Assembly (NCBI GenBank): GCA_002401725.1
Contig: NVTW01000022.1
Location: forward strand, 1 to 37,487
Length of the DNA: 37,487 nt
DNA from: Gammaproteobacteria bacterium
GTDB taxonomy: Bacteria > Pseudomonadota > Gammaproteobacteria > Enterobacterales > Alteromonadaceae
Reading direction: 5' to 3'
This document shows, piece by piece, positions 23,601-32,400 of the stretch; the stretch's first letter is position 1, and every line of letters starts with the position of its first letter. The translations under genes and the position numbers were made by a program. Below the pieces are notes generated by a model, which made no database searches, had not been told where the DNA came from, and worked only from the letters and a program-made list of their open reading frames with translations.

Positions 23601-23954
23601 TATCCAAAAACGCTGTTGGCTATCAACAAAAACGCTTCCTGCTTCCGTGGTATCCAGTGATATTGTACTTGTTGGTGAATCAGTAAAGGTTTTAAACCCT
23701 TTACCATCATATCTTACTAAACCGGAAGGGCTGCCAATCCACAAATAACCAGTTTTGTCTTTAGCCAATGAAAAAATAGCAGTATCTGGTAAGCCATCTT
23801 TAACCGACATACGCTCGATGGAAGAAAAAAAGTTACCTGCTAACGCATTGCCCAAACACGAAATAAAAAACAGCAAGAGATATGATCTTTTCAAATATGA
23901 TCTTTTCAAATATAGTCTTTTCAAATACAGGCTTTTAAATATAGATAACAACAC
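20658..23954 (-). CDS. Two-component-propeller sensor histidine kinase
   Basis: The 1098-residue protein has a signal sequence, two seven-bladed-propeller-like sets of Reg_prop repeats (DGLP...DKTGYLWIGSPSGL and many LWIGT/VWVGS copies, about 45-690), a Y_Y_Y domain (about 715-790, ending NNNGVWG), a membrane helix near 796-818, a coiled coil, HisKA with VAHEINTP (H869) and HATPase with NLILNAI, DNGVGI and GSGLGLHIV. So it senses something in the periplasm and phosphorylates an unidentified partner. Unlike many Bacteroides hybrids it lacks a receiver and DNA-binding domain, and no response regulator gene is nearby. The start is GTG at 23954 (TTG next); there is no ATG before the signal peptide core, and no clear ribosome-binding site. 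Confidence 0.9.
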   Translation of the reverse strand: MLLSIFKSLYLKRLYLKRSYLKRSYLLLFFISCLGNALAGNFFSSIERMSVKDGLPDTAIFSLAKDKTGYLWIGSPSGLVRYDGKGFKTFTDSPTSTISLDTTEAGSVFVDSQQRFWIGSWGQGVTLFDPSMKRIGRYKHAANQENSLSSNMIQTFFEDSLGNVWLGTNGGGLSRYNNESQDFTNFTYDVNNNKSLSHNRVWSITETKNGFLWIATTDGLNKMSINSPGNFVHFKHHSKQPHSLNSSLVRSVFADNNDKLWVGTQVGFGEFNVNTESFVSLMPETGQAMSSITCIKQGKNNTLWIGTQKGVYFFNSLNKQFIPLVNNKYNVFSYNDIRDIIVDDSGVLWVATRYNGLIKLKIYNNVFKSISTYINDSEQQHNIKIVSTIFEDKQRNVWVGSSEGLLFLTAKSERFKLFDSKGYFSKYKIESIVEDNHGVLWIGGSFGLYSLDKKRKQLINRNDLMIGVKSFNITSLAWGKHNTLWIGTWFSGVIKIKKGEISYLQHDEKNNNSISGNEVTHLYEDRAANLWVSTVNKGLNLVNFNQTSFIRYQYDKDLPESLSDNQVRFVFQTTDKNLWVATRKSLDKLNYTSDLFEHFVVNDNSLKYNFKSIVEDDFGDLWLGTDVGISQYKTKQNYFINFDESDGLKNSTFQIRSAIKSSSGVLYFGSINGVTAIDPAHFSTNNHAPNTAITDVWLNKKPLKQYQFNQHKPLTINYPLQSLKIEFAGMDFLDPMKNNYSFYLENFDEKYNKANYQHYTSYTNLDPGRYVFHVKSSNNNGVWGNERLIEIIVLPSWWQLIWVQIIGLLMVMLLILTWHRNRINKLDIQKHELENEVQKRTKELLLADKHLVDAEKNAAISGLVVGVAHEINTPVGISVTAASHVQELVSKLLASHKNKTMRASEFVSVMSDVDEGTKLVLRNLQRASELISSFKLVSVDQSSEERRLFNLNEYIHNVIFSLSSNIKEANATVNVDCDKDIKLDSYPGAIAQIITNLILNAIIHGFENKQNGVIDISVEHDDEWLTMEVTDNGVGIEDEQLKRIFEAFYTSKRGQGGSGLGLHIVQNIVTVRLGGKISCNSKPGHGASFQLKFLFNPQ
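23881..23940 (-). repeat. Four tandem 15-bp repeats in the kinase signal-peptide region
   Basis: Units at 23881-23895, 23896-23910, 23911-23925 and 23926-23940; the first two are identical (TATGATCTTTTCAAA), the others differ by two to five bases. In the kinase frame they encode copies of LKRSY, making a basic, tandemly repeated N-region ahead of the hydrophobic core. Slippage would change the length by five residues and keep the frame. Confidence 0.9.
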
Positions 23955-24048
23955 ATTAAATGATCACATCAATACCAGAGGTTAACTATCAGCATAGTAC
24001 AACTTAACAATTATCGCTTTAGTCCAAACCCTAGCCCAAACATTAACT

Positions 24049-26022
24049 TTAACCACCAATTAATTGGCTAATAAAAGCACGTTCAGCTTGCTGACTTTTG
24101 ACAAAAATACTATTGCCTGCTTGTTGCGCAAAGCGTGCTTGTAAAAATTCAGAAATGGAGCGCGCATAATCAGCATCTTGAATACGTGAACGTGCGCTTT
24201 GTGAGTGAATAGAAGATTGCGATAAATTATTGATAGTAGATAAAAACCGCGACTGTGTTGCGCCTAAACCACTGCGTGTTTGATTAATTTGACCGAGGAT
24301 ATTGTCAATGTTTTTAATTAAATCACCCGCATTACTGGGACTAGTAACATTACCGCCAGTATTAGCAGAAAAGCCACCGACATCACTTAAACCCAATTTA
24401 GCAACCGCAGCACTTTGAGAACCAATAGCAGCAGTTGAGCTGATATTAATTTCGCCACCACTTTTATTGTTTAAGCTTAATTCGCCACGTTGAGTAACAC
24501 TATTGGCAATAGCACTACCATTTTGACTAAAAGCGCTAGCACCATTTTCAATATTAATATCTTGACCAGATTTAGAGCTTAATATCAATTCACCATTACT
24601 GTTACTACTGGCTTTAATATCACCAAGTCCTGCTGAATTTATTTGATTAATGGCATCATTTAACGTTGAACCACTAAAACTACTAAAAACACTAACACCA
24701 TTAAGCGTTAAACTATTATTTTGTAAAACAGTAACATCAGCACTTAAAGCAATATCTGTATTGGCGCTAGCACTAACCCCTGTTTTATTACTAATGGCAT
24801 TAATAGCACTGCTTATATCGCTAGCATTGGTATTGCCACCAGCAGCATTAACATTACCTAAAGCAACGTCATTAATGGTTATTCCATCGTTTGCAGTAAT
24901 ATTTTGTCCGGTTACTTGCCCGCCTGAAAGTTGTGCGGCACCTTGTTGATTATTAAAGCCAAAGGCTTTTAAATCATTTACTGTACCCGTATTAGTAGTT
25001 GAAATATTAATGTCTTTTCCATTACTACTTGATAAGCTAATACTACCTGAATAATTCCCAGCACTAAGCCCTAAACTACCTAAGCCGCCGACACTATTAT
25101 CGCTTAAGGTAATATCTTTACCGCTATTATTTGAAATTTGTAGACTACCTTTACTATCTATTTTCGCCTCAGCACCAGCTACATTTAAATTAAAATCTTT
25201 AACAAACGCAGCTAAATTGGCTGAACTACCCAGTGTATAAGTAGTACCACCGACAGTAACGCTAATACCTTGGCTTACGGGTTGATACTTATTAACATTA
25301 CCACCTTGAACAACATTACTCGCACTAGCAGTAACACCTGTTTGACCACTAATTTGATTAATCGCATCAGCCTTAGCATCAGCTTGGCCTGATGTTGAAG
25401 CTGCTATTGCACCTAGGTCTACACCATTAATGCTAACGCTTCCCGCGCTAACGCCTGAGGTAGCAGCATCAACACGCCCACTTTCTAAATCACCTGATGA
25501 TGAATTTAAGCCACCAGAAAGTGCCCCCGATGATAAATTGCCAAGTTCTATAGAAATACTTTGATTAAAACCCACTTGAATATTTAAAGAGTTGTTTGCA
25601 GAGCCATTACCAAAAACATTAATGCCATTAAATTTAGTGTTTTTACCAATATCGGTTAATTGACTAGAGAGCTGATTAATTTCATTTTGAATAGTATTGC
25701 GGTTATCGCTACTTAAAGTACCATTACCTGCTTGCACAGCAAGTTCGCGAATACGCTGTAGTACATCATTAGCACCACTTAATGCACCATCAGCGACTTG
25801 GGTAAACGAAATACCATCATTAGCGTTACGAATAGATTGGTTGTTTGAACGAATTTGCGAGGTCATTAAGTTGGCGATCGCAAGACCGGCAGGATCGTCT
25901 TTTGCGCTATTAATGCGTTTGCCAGAGGTTAATTTACTGCTTGCATCAAACAGCGATTGCTGACTTTTTTGTAATTGCAAAAAACCATTAATATTACTAA
26001 CCATCGAGCCGACCGTGATCAT
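24049..26022 (-). CDS. Large flagellin with expanded central domain
   Basis: The 657-residue protein has conserved flagellin ends: the N-terminal D0/D1 coil (SKLTSGKRINSAKDDPAG, NDGISFTQVADGAL, VLQRIRELAVQAGNGT) and the C-terminal coil (SGLGATQSRFLSTINNL, RIQDADYARSISEFLQ). Between about residues 165 and 560 lies a Ser/Asn/Gly-rich region with repeated Flagellin_IN-like blocks (SINGVDLG, TINDVALG, TLNGVSVF, and the associated ITGVxASA segments). Flagellins polymerise into the filament. AGGA six bases before the ATG supports this start. It is far larger than typical 270-500-residue flagellins and has no flagellar neighbours. Confidence 0.92.
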   Translation of the reverse strand: MITVGSMVSNINGFLQLQKSQQSLFDASSKLTSGKRINSAKDDPAGLAIANLMTSQIRSNNQSIRNANDGISFTQVADGALSGANDVLQRIRELAVQAGNGTLSSDNRNTIQNEINQLSSQLTDIGKNTKFNGINVFGNGSANNSLNIQVGFNQSISIELGNLSSGALSGGLNSSSGDLESGRVDAATSGVSAGSVSINGVDLGAIAASTSGQADAKADAINQISGQTGVTASASNVVQGGNVNKYQPVSQGISVTVGGTTYTLGSSANLAAFVKDFNLNVAGAEAKIDSKGSLQISNNSGKDITLSDNSVGGLGSLGLSAGNYSGSISLSSSNGKDINISTTNTGTVNDLKAFGFNNQQGAAQLSGGQVTGQNITANDGITINDVALGNVNAAGGNTNASDISSAINAISNKTGVSASANTDIALSADVTVLQNNSLTLNGVSVFSSFSGSTLNDAINQINSAGLGDIKASSNSNGELILSSKSGQDINIENGASAFSQNGSAIANSVTQRGELSLNNKSGGEINISSTAAIGSQSAAVAKLGLSDVGGFSANTGGNVTSPSNAGDLIKNIDNILGQINQTRSGLGATQSRFLSTINNLSQSSIHSQSARSRIQDADYARSISEFLQARFAQQAGNSIFVKSQQAERAFISQLIGG

Positions 26023-26076
26023 AAAATGTCCTGCGCATCGTAAAAAAAATATAGATACTTTATTGAAGTGTAGATA

Positions 26077-26105
26077 ATTATAGCTTATTTTTTAAGCGAA
26101 TTTAA
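26077..26105 (-). promoter_or_regulatory. Candidate sigma-70-type promoter of the flagellin gene
   Basis: On the minus strand, a perfect -10 TATAAT (26077-26082) has a weak -35 TTAAAT (26100-26105) 17 bases upstream, starting about 46 bases before the gene. A rough sigma-28-like pair (TAAAG, then TACGATGC, 15 bases apart) also lies nearer the gene but differs from consensus in sequence and spacing. Confidence 0.45.
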
Positions 26106-26111
26106 CTGTAC

Positions 26112-27218
26112 TCATTCAATGTTCAAACACAATTGTTTAATATTTTCTTCTTGTGTTTGATTTACTAGAGAATTATTTTTTGAATTAACGGATGATTTTT
26201 TATCTAGACTAGAAAAACCTAATGTTAAACCAATTAAACGGATTGCCCGTCCTTTACTACGCGCCAAAGCTGTTGCTAATAAATCTGGTATTAATTGTTC
26301 ATCAAAACAAACACTTTGTTGCTCGACCGTGGTTTGGTTGAAATCAAAAAATTTTAATTTGATCCCTTGCCGACATATTTTTCTATCTTTAACATTCGCC
26401 AAACGTTGTAATAATTTAGTCTGCAACACAGATATAATGTCTAAACATTCGCTTTCTGTTGTTATGTCTTCCGCTAAAGTTGTTTCTACCGCTAATGATT
26501 TACGTTGACGCTTTACTGTTAATTCTCGATTATCGACACCAAAACTACGTTGATATAATGATGTTGCGAATTTTCCAACAATCATTTTTAAATTATTTTC
26601 TGAACTGGCTCGTATATCTGCACACGTAGTAAAGCCATGTTTAGCCAATTTTTCAGCGGTTTTAGGGCCAATACCAGAAATTTTACGTAATGGTAGCTCG
26701 CGCACAAAATCAGCCACACCTTCAGGGGTAATAACGCACTGACCATTAGGCTTGTTTTCATCACTAGCAATTTTTGCCAAAAATTTATTCGGGGCAACTC
26801 CAGCTGATGCAGTTAGCTGAAGTTCATTATAAATATCTGCGCGAATTTGCTCCGCAATTAACGTTGCACTACCTTTAAATAGTTTGCAATCAGTCACATC
26901 AAGATAAGCTTCGTCTAACGACAATGGTTCAATAATATCGGTGTAACGTAAAAAAATGCTGCGTATTTGTTGTGATATTTCACGATAAAGATCCATTCGA
27001 CCATTAACGATGGTTAAATCAGGACACAACCTTTTTGCGGTAATAACAGGCATAGCAGAGCGCACCCCGTATTGCCTTGCTAAATAATTGCTGGTGCATA
27101 ATACGCTGCGCTTGGTGTCCCAGCCAATACCTATGGGAATATTTCTATATTGGGGGAAATCGCGCATTTCAACTGACGCATAAAACGCATCCATATCTAC
27201 ATGAATTATTTTTTTCAT
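26112..27218 (-). CDS. dinB: DNA polymerase IV (Y family)
   Basis: The 368-residue enzyme has the Y-family motifs: VDMDAFYASVE (catalytic D8 and the steric-gate F12/Y13 region), LSLDEAYLDVT (D102, E103) and ISGIGPKTAEKLAKHGF (helix-hairpin-helix), followed by the little-finger domain (KSLAVETTLAEDI). A beta-clamp-binding peptide should lie at the C-terminus, where IKQLCLNI is a poor match to the usual motif. It carries out error-prone translesion synthesis. A LexA box 33-52 bases upstream indicates SOS induction. Confidence 0.96.
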   Translation of the reverse strand: MKKIIHVDMDAFYASVEMRDFPQYRNIPIGIGWDTKRSVLCTSNYLARQYGVRSAMPVITAKRLCPDLTIVNGRMDLYREISQQIRSIFLRYTDIIEPLSLDEAYLDVTDCKLFKGSATLIAEQIRADIYNELQLTASAGVAPNKFLAKIASDENKPNGQCVITPEGVADFVRELPLRKISGIGPKTAEKLAKHGFTTCADIRASSENNLKMIVGKFATSLYQRSFGVDNRELTVKRQRKSLAVETTLAEDITTESECLDIISVLQTKLLQRLANVKDRKICRQGIKLKFFDFNQTTVEQQSVCFDEQLIPDLLATALARSKGRAIRLIGLTLGFSSLDKKSSVNSKNNSLVNQTQEENIKQLCLNIE

Positions 27219-27250
27219 CGTTTTTATCTAACCCAATATGCCAACAAACT

Positions 27251-27270
27251 AACTGTACATTAATACAGTA
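27251..27270. promoter_or_regulatory. LexA (SOS) box upstream of dinB
   Basis: AACTGTACATTAATACAGTA contains CTGT-N8-ACAG at 27253-27268, the gammaproteobacterial LexA consensus with full core symmetry. A minus-strand promoter (TTAATG, 17 bases, CATATT) overlaps it, so LexA would block dinB transcription. The divergent tetR promoter starts about 50 bases away. Confidence 0.88.
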
Positions 27271-27317
27271 TTAATTACAATTCCCTAGCTGGCAAGTAAA
27301 AGTTTAACTCTTTTATC

Positions 27318-27346
27318 TTGCAATAATATATTAAGTAGTATTTAAT
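27318..27346 (+). promoter_or_regulatory. Promoter of the tetR-RND operon
   Basis: -35 TTGCAA (27318-27323) and -10 TTTAAT (27341-27346) are 17 bases apart, both near consensus. The -10 and most of the spacer lie inside the palindrome at 27327-27380. Confidence 0.65.
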
Positions 27347-27380
27347 TAAACAAGTGATTAATTAAATACTACTTAATATA
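27327..27380. promoter_or_regulatory. Perfect 23-bp inverted repeat, likely TetR operator
   Basis: Arms at 27327-27349 and 27358-27380 are exact reverse complements (core TTAAGTAGTATTTAATTAA on the left), separated by ACAAGTGA. The repeat covers the -10 box and transcription start and ends 12 bases before the tetR ATG. This is the arrangement of an autorepressor operator. In RNA it would also form a long hairpin next to the start codon. Confidence 0.75.
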
Positions 27381-27392
27381 AGAAAACTTATT

Positions 27393-28049
27393 ATGAAAAA
27401 ATCTGTAGCGGTAAGAGGTCGCCCTGTAGATCCTAATAAACAAATTGCCCAAAAAGCCAAACTACTGGCAGCAGCACAAAGTTTGTTAACCGAAAAACCT
27501 TATGGACAAATTAGTATCCGAGAACTAGCTCAGCGCGCCGAGATTAATTCAGCGATGGTAAGTTATTATTTTAATAATAAAGAAGGTTTGTTTATTACCC
27601 TACTTGATGAAATGTCAGCATCGCATTTTATGAACATGAAAAACATTGCCAAAGCAAACAACCCCATTAAAGCATTTATTAGCAATATTATTGCTATGCT
27701 TAACGACAACAGCAGCTTTGCACAATTAATTCACCAAGAGCTAGCCAATAGCAACTCAGCATTAAGCACTATATTTATTGAACGGTTTCCTAAAAAAATG
27801 GCAACCTTTTTACCGCAATTAATTAAAAAAAATACTGCGATTAAAGATGATATAAAAGCTAAATACGCTGCTTTTTCATTAATTAATATGATCATTATGC
27901 CGTTTATGAATAAAAATATTCGTCAAAATGCATGGCAAATTAGCGATCTAGAAATGCAATCTAACGACTGGATTGAACATATTTATCAACAATTCATTTA
28001 TGGTTGCTCAGCCAGAACGAATACAACAGATACGGATCAAAATAGATGA
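27393..28049 (+). CDS. TetR-family transcriptional regulator
   Basis: The 218-residue protein has an N-terminal TetR helix-turn-helix (ISIRELAQRAEINSAMVSYYF at about residues 40-60, quoted in part: ISIRELAQRAEIN then MVSYYF), followed by NNKEGLF, standard for the family. The C-terminal ligand-binding part is all helical and not recognisable further. Its last four bases overlap the start of the adaptor gene, so it is the first gene of the efflux operon and probably represses it through the palindrome upstream. Confidence 0.92.
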   Translation: MKKSVAVRGRPVDPNKQIAQKAKLLAAAQSLLTEKPYGQISIRELAQRAEINSAMVSYYFNNKEGLFITLLDEMSASHFMNMKNIAKANNPIKAFISNIIAMLNDNSSFAQLIHQELANSNSALSTIFIERFPKKMATFLPQLIKKNTAIKDDIKAKYAAFSLINMIIMPFMNKNIRQNAWQISDLEMQSNDWIEHIYQQFIYGCSARTNTTDTDQNR

Positions 28050-29473
28050 ATTTATTCATGCAATTTAAGCCACTATTAAAACGTAAACGCGCATTACCTT
28101 TACTTGCTATTAGCGGTCTGCTGCTATTAATTTTAATGGTAAAATTACAGCCGAGTTTGCAACATGATAAAAGTAAAAAACGCGTCGTTGCTGTTAGTTA
28201 CATTTCATTGCAAAAGCAACAAATTAAACCTGAAATAACCGGTTTTGGTATTATTGAAGCAGATAAAAAACTACAAGCTAAAGCTGAAGTTTCTGGTCGC
28301 ATTATTTATATAAATCCTAAACTAAAAAAAGGAGAAATTTTAGCTAAAGACACCCTACTATTAAAAATTGATGACAAAGATTATTTATTACAATTAAAAC
28401 AAGCAGAAGCCGATTTGTTAGCTAACAAAGCACAATATACAGAAATGGAACTTAATATTGAAAACAATGAATTAGAACTTAAATTAGCGCTAGAAAAACT
28501 AACAGTGCGCCAAACTGAATATAATCGTTTAGCAAAATTGCGCAAAACCGGCGTGGTTTCAAAATCAAATTTAAATAGTGAAAAACAAAATTTATTACGC
28601 CAACAGCAAGAAGTATTGCAGTTACAAAATAAGAAAACCACCCTGCCATCAAACCTCGCCATAGTTAACGCCCAACTTGCTATTGCCCAGGCAAAACTAG
28701 CTAAGAGCCAACGCGATTTAGCCCGTACGATTATAAAAATGCCGTTTAATGGTCGTATCAGTAAAGTTTATACCGAGTTAGATCAATACGTTAGTGCTGG
28801 TGGTTTAGCTAGCGCAGGGCAACTATTCGACGTTTTCAGCTTGAACAAAGTTATTATAAATGCGCAATATCCTATTGATCAATTTAGCTTATTTGCAAAA
28901 AACTTTAATCCGAAAATATTTAAGAATACTGAACAAAACAGCATGCCAAGCATGAGTTCAGTACTCAGCTCTCTTAATTTGTCTGCCACTATTGACGATC
29001 CCAGTAAACGTTTTAGCCCTTGGCAAGCAAAAGTAGAGCGCTTTAGTGACAATTTAGACGCAAAGAGTAGAACCGTTGGCGTTATCGTTAGCGTTAGCAA
29101 TAGTTATAAACAAATAAAACCAGGAGAAAAACCACCGCTACTTGCGGGTATGTATATGCAGGTAAATTTATTAGGCCGTCCGTTAAAAGTTATTGCCATT
29201 CCACGTTTTGCGCTCCATGGCCAGCAAGTATACCTAGTAGATAAAAACAACCAACTTAAGCGTGTTACCTTAACTAATATTCAATATAATGGCGAACTGG
29301 CTTTAATCAAAGATGGCTTAAAATCTGGCGATAAGTTAATTACCTCTGATGTTTTTCCAGCCATTAAGGGCATGTTAGTTACACCAATTATGGATGAAAA
29401 TGTTAGCAAACAAATGCGTCTTTGGTTGGGTAAAAAAGGGGTGGTAGAAAAAGAGCTAGGAGAAAATCAATGA
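28046..29473 (+). CDS. RND efflux periplasmic adaptor (HlyD/MFP family)
   Basis: The 475-residue protein has a membrane anchor (about residues 18-36, LPLLAISGLLLLILMVKL), then a lipoyl-like half (KAEVSGRIIYINPKL), a long coiled-coil hairpin (about 120-230, rich in Lys, Gln and Leu), the second lipoyl half with ARTIIKMPFNGRISKV, and beta-barrel and membrane-proximal domains with GMYMQVNLLG and KSGDKLITSD. It links the inner-membrane pump to an outer-membrane channel not encoded here. It overlaps tetR and the pump gene by four bases each (ATGA), so translation is coupled. Confidence 0.92.
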   Translation: MNLFMQFKPLLKRKRALPLLAISGLLLLILMVKLQPSLQHDKSKKRVVAVSYISLQKQQIKPEITGFGIIEADKKLQAKAEVSGRIIYINPKLKKGEILAKDTLLLKIDDKDYLLQLKQAEADLLANKAQYTEMELNIENNELELKLALEKLTVRQTEYNRLAKLRKTGVVSKSNLNSEKQNLLRQQQEVLQLQNKKTTLPSNLAIVNAQLAIAQAKLAKSQRDLARTIIKMPFNGRISKVYTELDQYVSAGGLASAGQLFDVFSLNKVIINAQYPIDQFSLFAKNFNPKIFKNTEQNSMPSMSSVLSSLNLSATIDDPSKRFSPWQAKVERFSDNLDAKSRTVGVIVSVSNSYKQIKPGEKPPLLAGMYMQVNLLGRPLKVIAIPRFALHGQQVYLVDKNNQLKRVTLTNIQYNGELALIKDGLKSGDKLITSDVFPAIKGMLVTPIMDENVSKQMRLWLGKKGVVEKELGENQ

Positions 29474-32400
29474 TACGTTTTTTTGCTGGCCATCCTACCG
29501 CTGCCAATTTATTAATGTTGGTATTTTTGCTGATGGGTTTATTAACATTACCGAATATAAAACGCGAAACATTTCCAAAAGTAAATGCTTACTCAGTACA
29601 AATAAAAGTACCTTATCCAGGAGCTACGCCCGCCGATGTCGAACAAGGTATTTGTTTAACGCTAGAAGATGCCCTAGACGGTATTAGCTTTATTGATGAA
29701 AAAATCTGCCAAGCTCGACAAAACATTGGCATTATGACAGTAAAAATGCTTGAAACAGGTGATTTTACTAAATTTTTGGATGACGTAAACAGTGCGGTTA
29801 ACGCCGTTAATGATTTTCCTAAAGAAGCAGAATTAGCCACAGTAAGTGAGTTAGGTCGTACCCAAAATGTCGTTTCTATTGCCTTAACCGCAGAGCTACC
29901 ACGTACTGAATTAAAAACTTTAGCGGAGCAAATTAAACAAGCATTATTACGCCATCCGCAAATTACTTTAGTCGACATCCAAGGTTTTTCTGATCGACAA
30001 TTATTAATTGCTGTACCCAGCTATAACATTCGCCGCTACGGCTTAAGCTTGCAAGATATTGCCAACATTGTTAACAAACAAGATATTGATTTACCTGTTG
30101 GCACTATCGATACTAATTTTCAAGAGCGACAAATACGCGTTAATGACGAACGCCGTAGCGCTGTGGACTTAGCCAACATTATTATAGCTACTGGTGAAAA
30201 TGGTAATGATGTTCGCCTTGGTGATATTGCTACCATAACCGATAGTTTTGAACTAAAAGAAGAAAAAGTATTATTTAATGGCGAACCTGCGGCGTTAATT
30301 GTAGTTAATAAAAACACTACCGACGACAGTTTACGCGTACTTAACGCCGTTGAAGAAGTATTAGCTCAACAACGTGCAAAACTGCCAAGTGGCGTTTCAT
30401 TAAAACTCACTCAAGACGCCACCAGCATAGTAAAAGACAGAATTAACTTATTAGTAAGTAATGCTTGGCAAGGGCTATTATTAGTTTTTGCAGTAATGTG
30501 GCTATTTTTTACCATTCGTTATGCTTTTTGGGTGGTAATGGGTTTACCCGTTTCGTTTTTAGCCAGTATGTATTTTTTAAATCTCATGGGCATTTCTATT
30601 AATATGTTTTCTATGGTGGCGCTACTGCTTGCTTTAGGTATATTAATGGACGACGCCATTGTTATTGCTGAGTCAATAGGTAGTCAAATTAAAAAAGGCC
30701 TGTCGCCTTATGCTGCCTCTATAGAAGGTACTAAAGTAGTTGCTCGTGGTGTGGTTTCGTCATTTTTAACCACTATTTGTATTTTTATTGGCTTAGTTTT
30801 TATTGAAGGCGATTTAGGACAAATTTTAAAAGTGATCCCTATTGTGCTGTTAACGGTGATCACCGTATCACTGATTGAAGCCTTTTTAATTTTACCGCAC
30901 CACTTAAATCATTCACTCTCGCATGCACAAAAAACACCTGATTCAGCTTTTCGACTTAAGTTTGAGCAGAAATTTGAGCGCTTTAGATTAAAAATGCTGC
31001 AATTAGTAACCCATTTAATTAAATACCGTTATGCCTTTATAGGCAGTGTTATCGCGCTATTTTTAATCTCGGTAAGTATGTTAGCTTCTGGCATTTTAAA
31101 GTTTTCAGCGTTTCCAAATATTGAAGGCGATATGGTGCAAGCGCGTATTTTAATGCCCTCGGGTACACCACTAAAACAAACTGAAAACGTGGTTAATAAA
31201 TTACTCGCAGCACTAAAAAAAACCGAGCAAGAATTTCAAGCCCAAGAAAGCTCCCATACAAAAGATAAGCAACTCATTAAAGCAGTTAACGTGACCTATA
31301 ATGAAAACGAAGACGCCTTTGAATTAGGGCCGCACTTAGCCACTATAAAAGTAGATTTATTAACCGCAGAAGCGCGTAATACACACATTCAAGCATTTAC
31401 CGACAGTTGGCGTAAACACAGCGGTGTTATTCCGCAAGCACTAACAATATCTTACAAAGAACCCGTTATTGGCCCTAGTGGTAAAGCTATAGAAATACGC
31501 ATTATGGGTGATGATTTTAAGCAATTATCAACAGCATCTAGTGATTTACAGCAATGGCTATCCGGTTATCAAGGCGTTAATAATATTTTTGATGATTTAC
31601 GTCCGGGTAAACCAGAATATTCTCTTACCTTAAAAGCTGGTGCATTAAATTTAGGCATAGACGCACAAACAATTGCAAATCAACTGCGAGCAGCTTTTCA
31701 GGGCATTAAAGTGCTTGAAAGCAACATCTCCTTAGAAACCTTTGAAGTTACCGTTAAACTTGATCATGCGTCACGAGATGAATTTATCGACTTTGACAAC
31801 TTCGCCATTATTCATCCACAAACTAAAGCGGTGATCCCATTATCAAGCGTTGCCAATATCACCACCACCCGAGGTTATGCGCGTATTAGTCGGATAAACA
31901 ATCAACGTACGGTAACTGTATATGGCGATATTGACGTAAATAAAAATAATACTAAAAAGGTGCTTGCTGACATTAGTAAACACTGGTTACCCCACTTTAA
32001 ACAGAGCTACCCAAATTTACGTTTAAGTTTTGAAGGAGAAATTAAAAACGCAGGCACCACGCAAATATCTATGCTAAAAGCCTTTATTGTCGGTTTATTT
32101 GGCGTGTTTATTTTATTGTCATTCCAATTTAAAAGCTATGTCGAACCATTTATTGTGCTGGTTGCCATTCCTCTGGCAATGATCGGTGTTATTTGGGGAC
32201 ATTTATTAATGGGTTTGCAATTTACCATGCCGTCAATGATGGGCTTTGTTTCACTCGCGGGTATTGTCGTCAACGATTCTATTTTATTAGTGGAATTTGT
32301 AAAACAACATGTTAAAAAAGGTTTAAGCGTACACGAAGCGGCTGCACAAGCCAGTTACGACAGATTTAGAGCGGTGTTATTAACCTCAATAACCACCATT

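Noticed and set aside
24049-24062. Palindrome CCAATTAATTGG at the flagellin stop
   Set aside because: It overlaps the end of the coding sequence and no T run follows; probably chance in AT-rich DNA.
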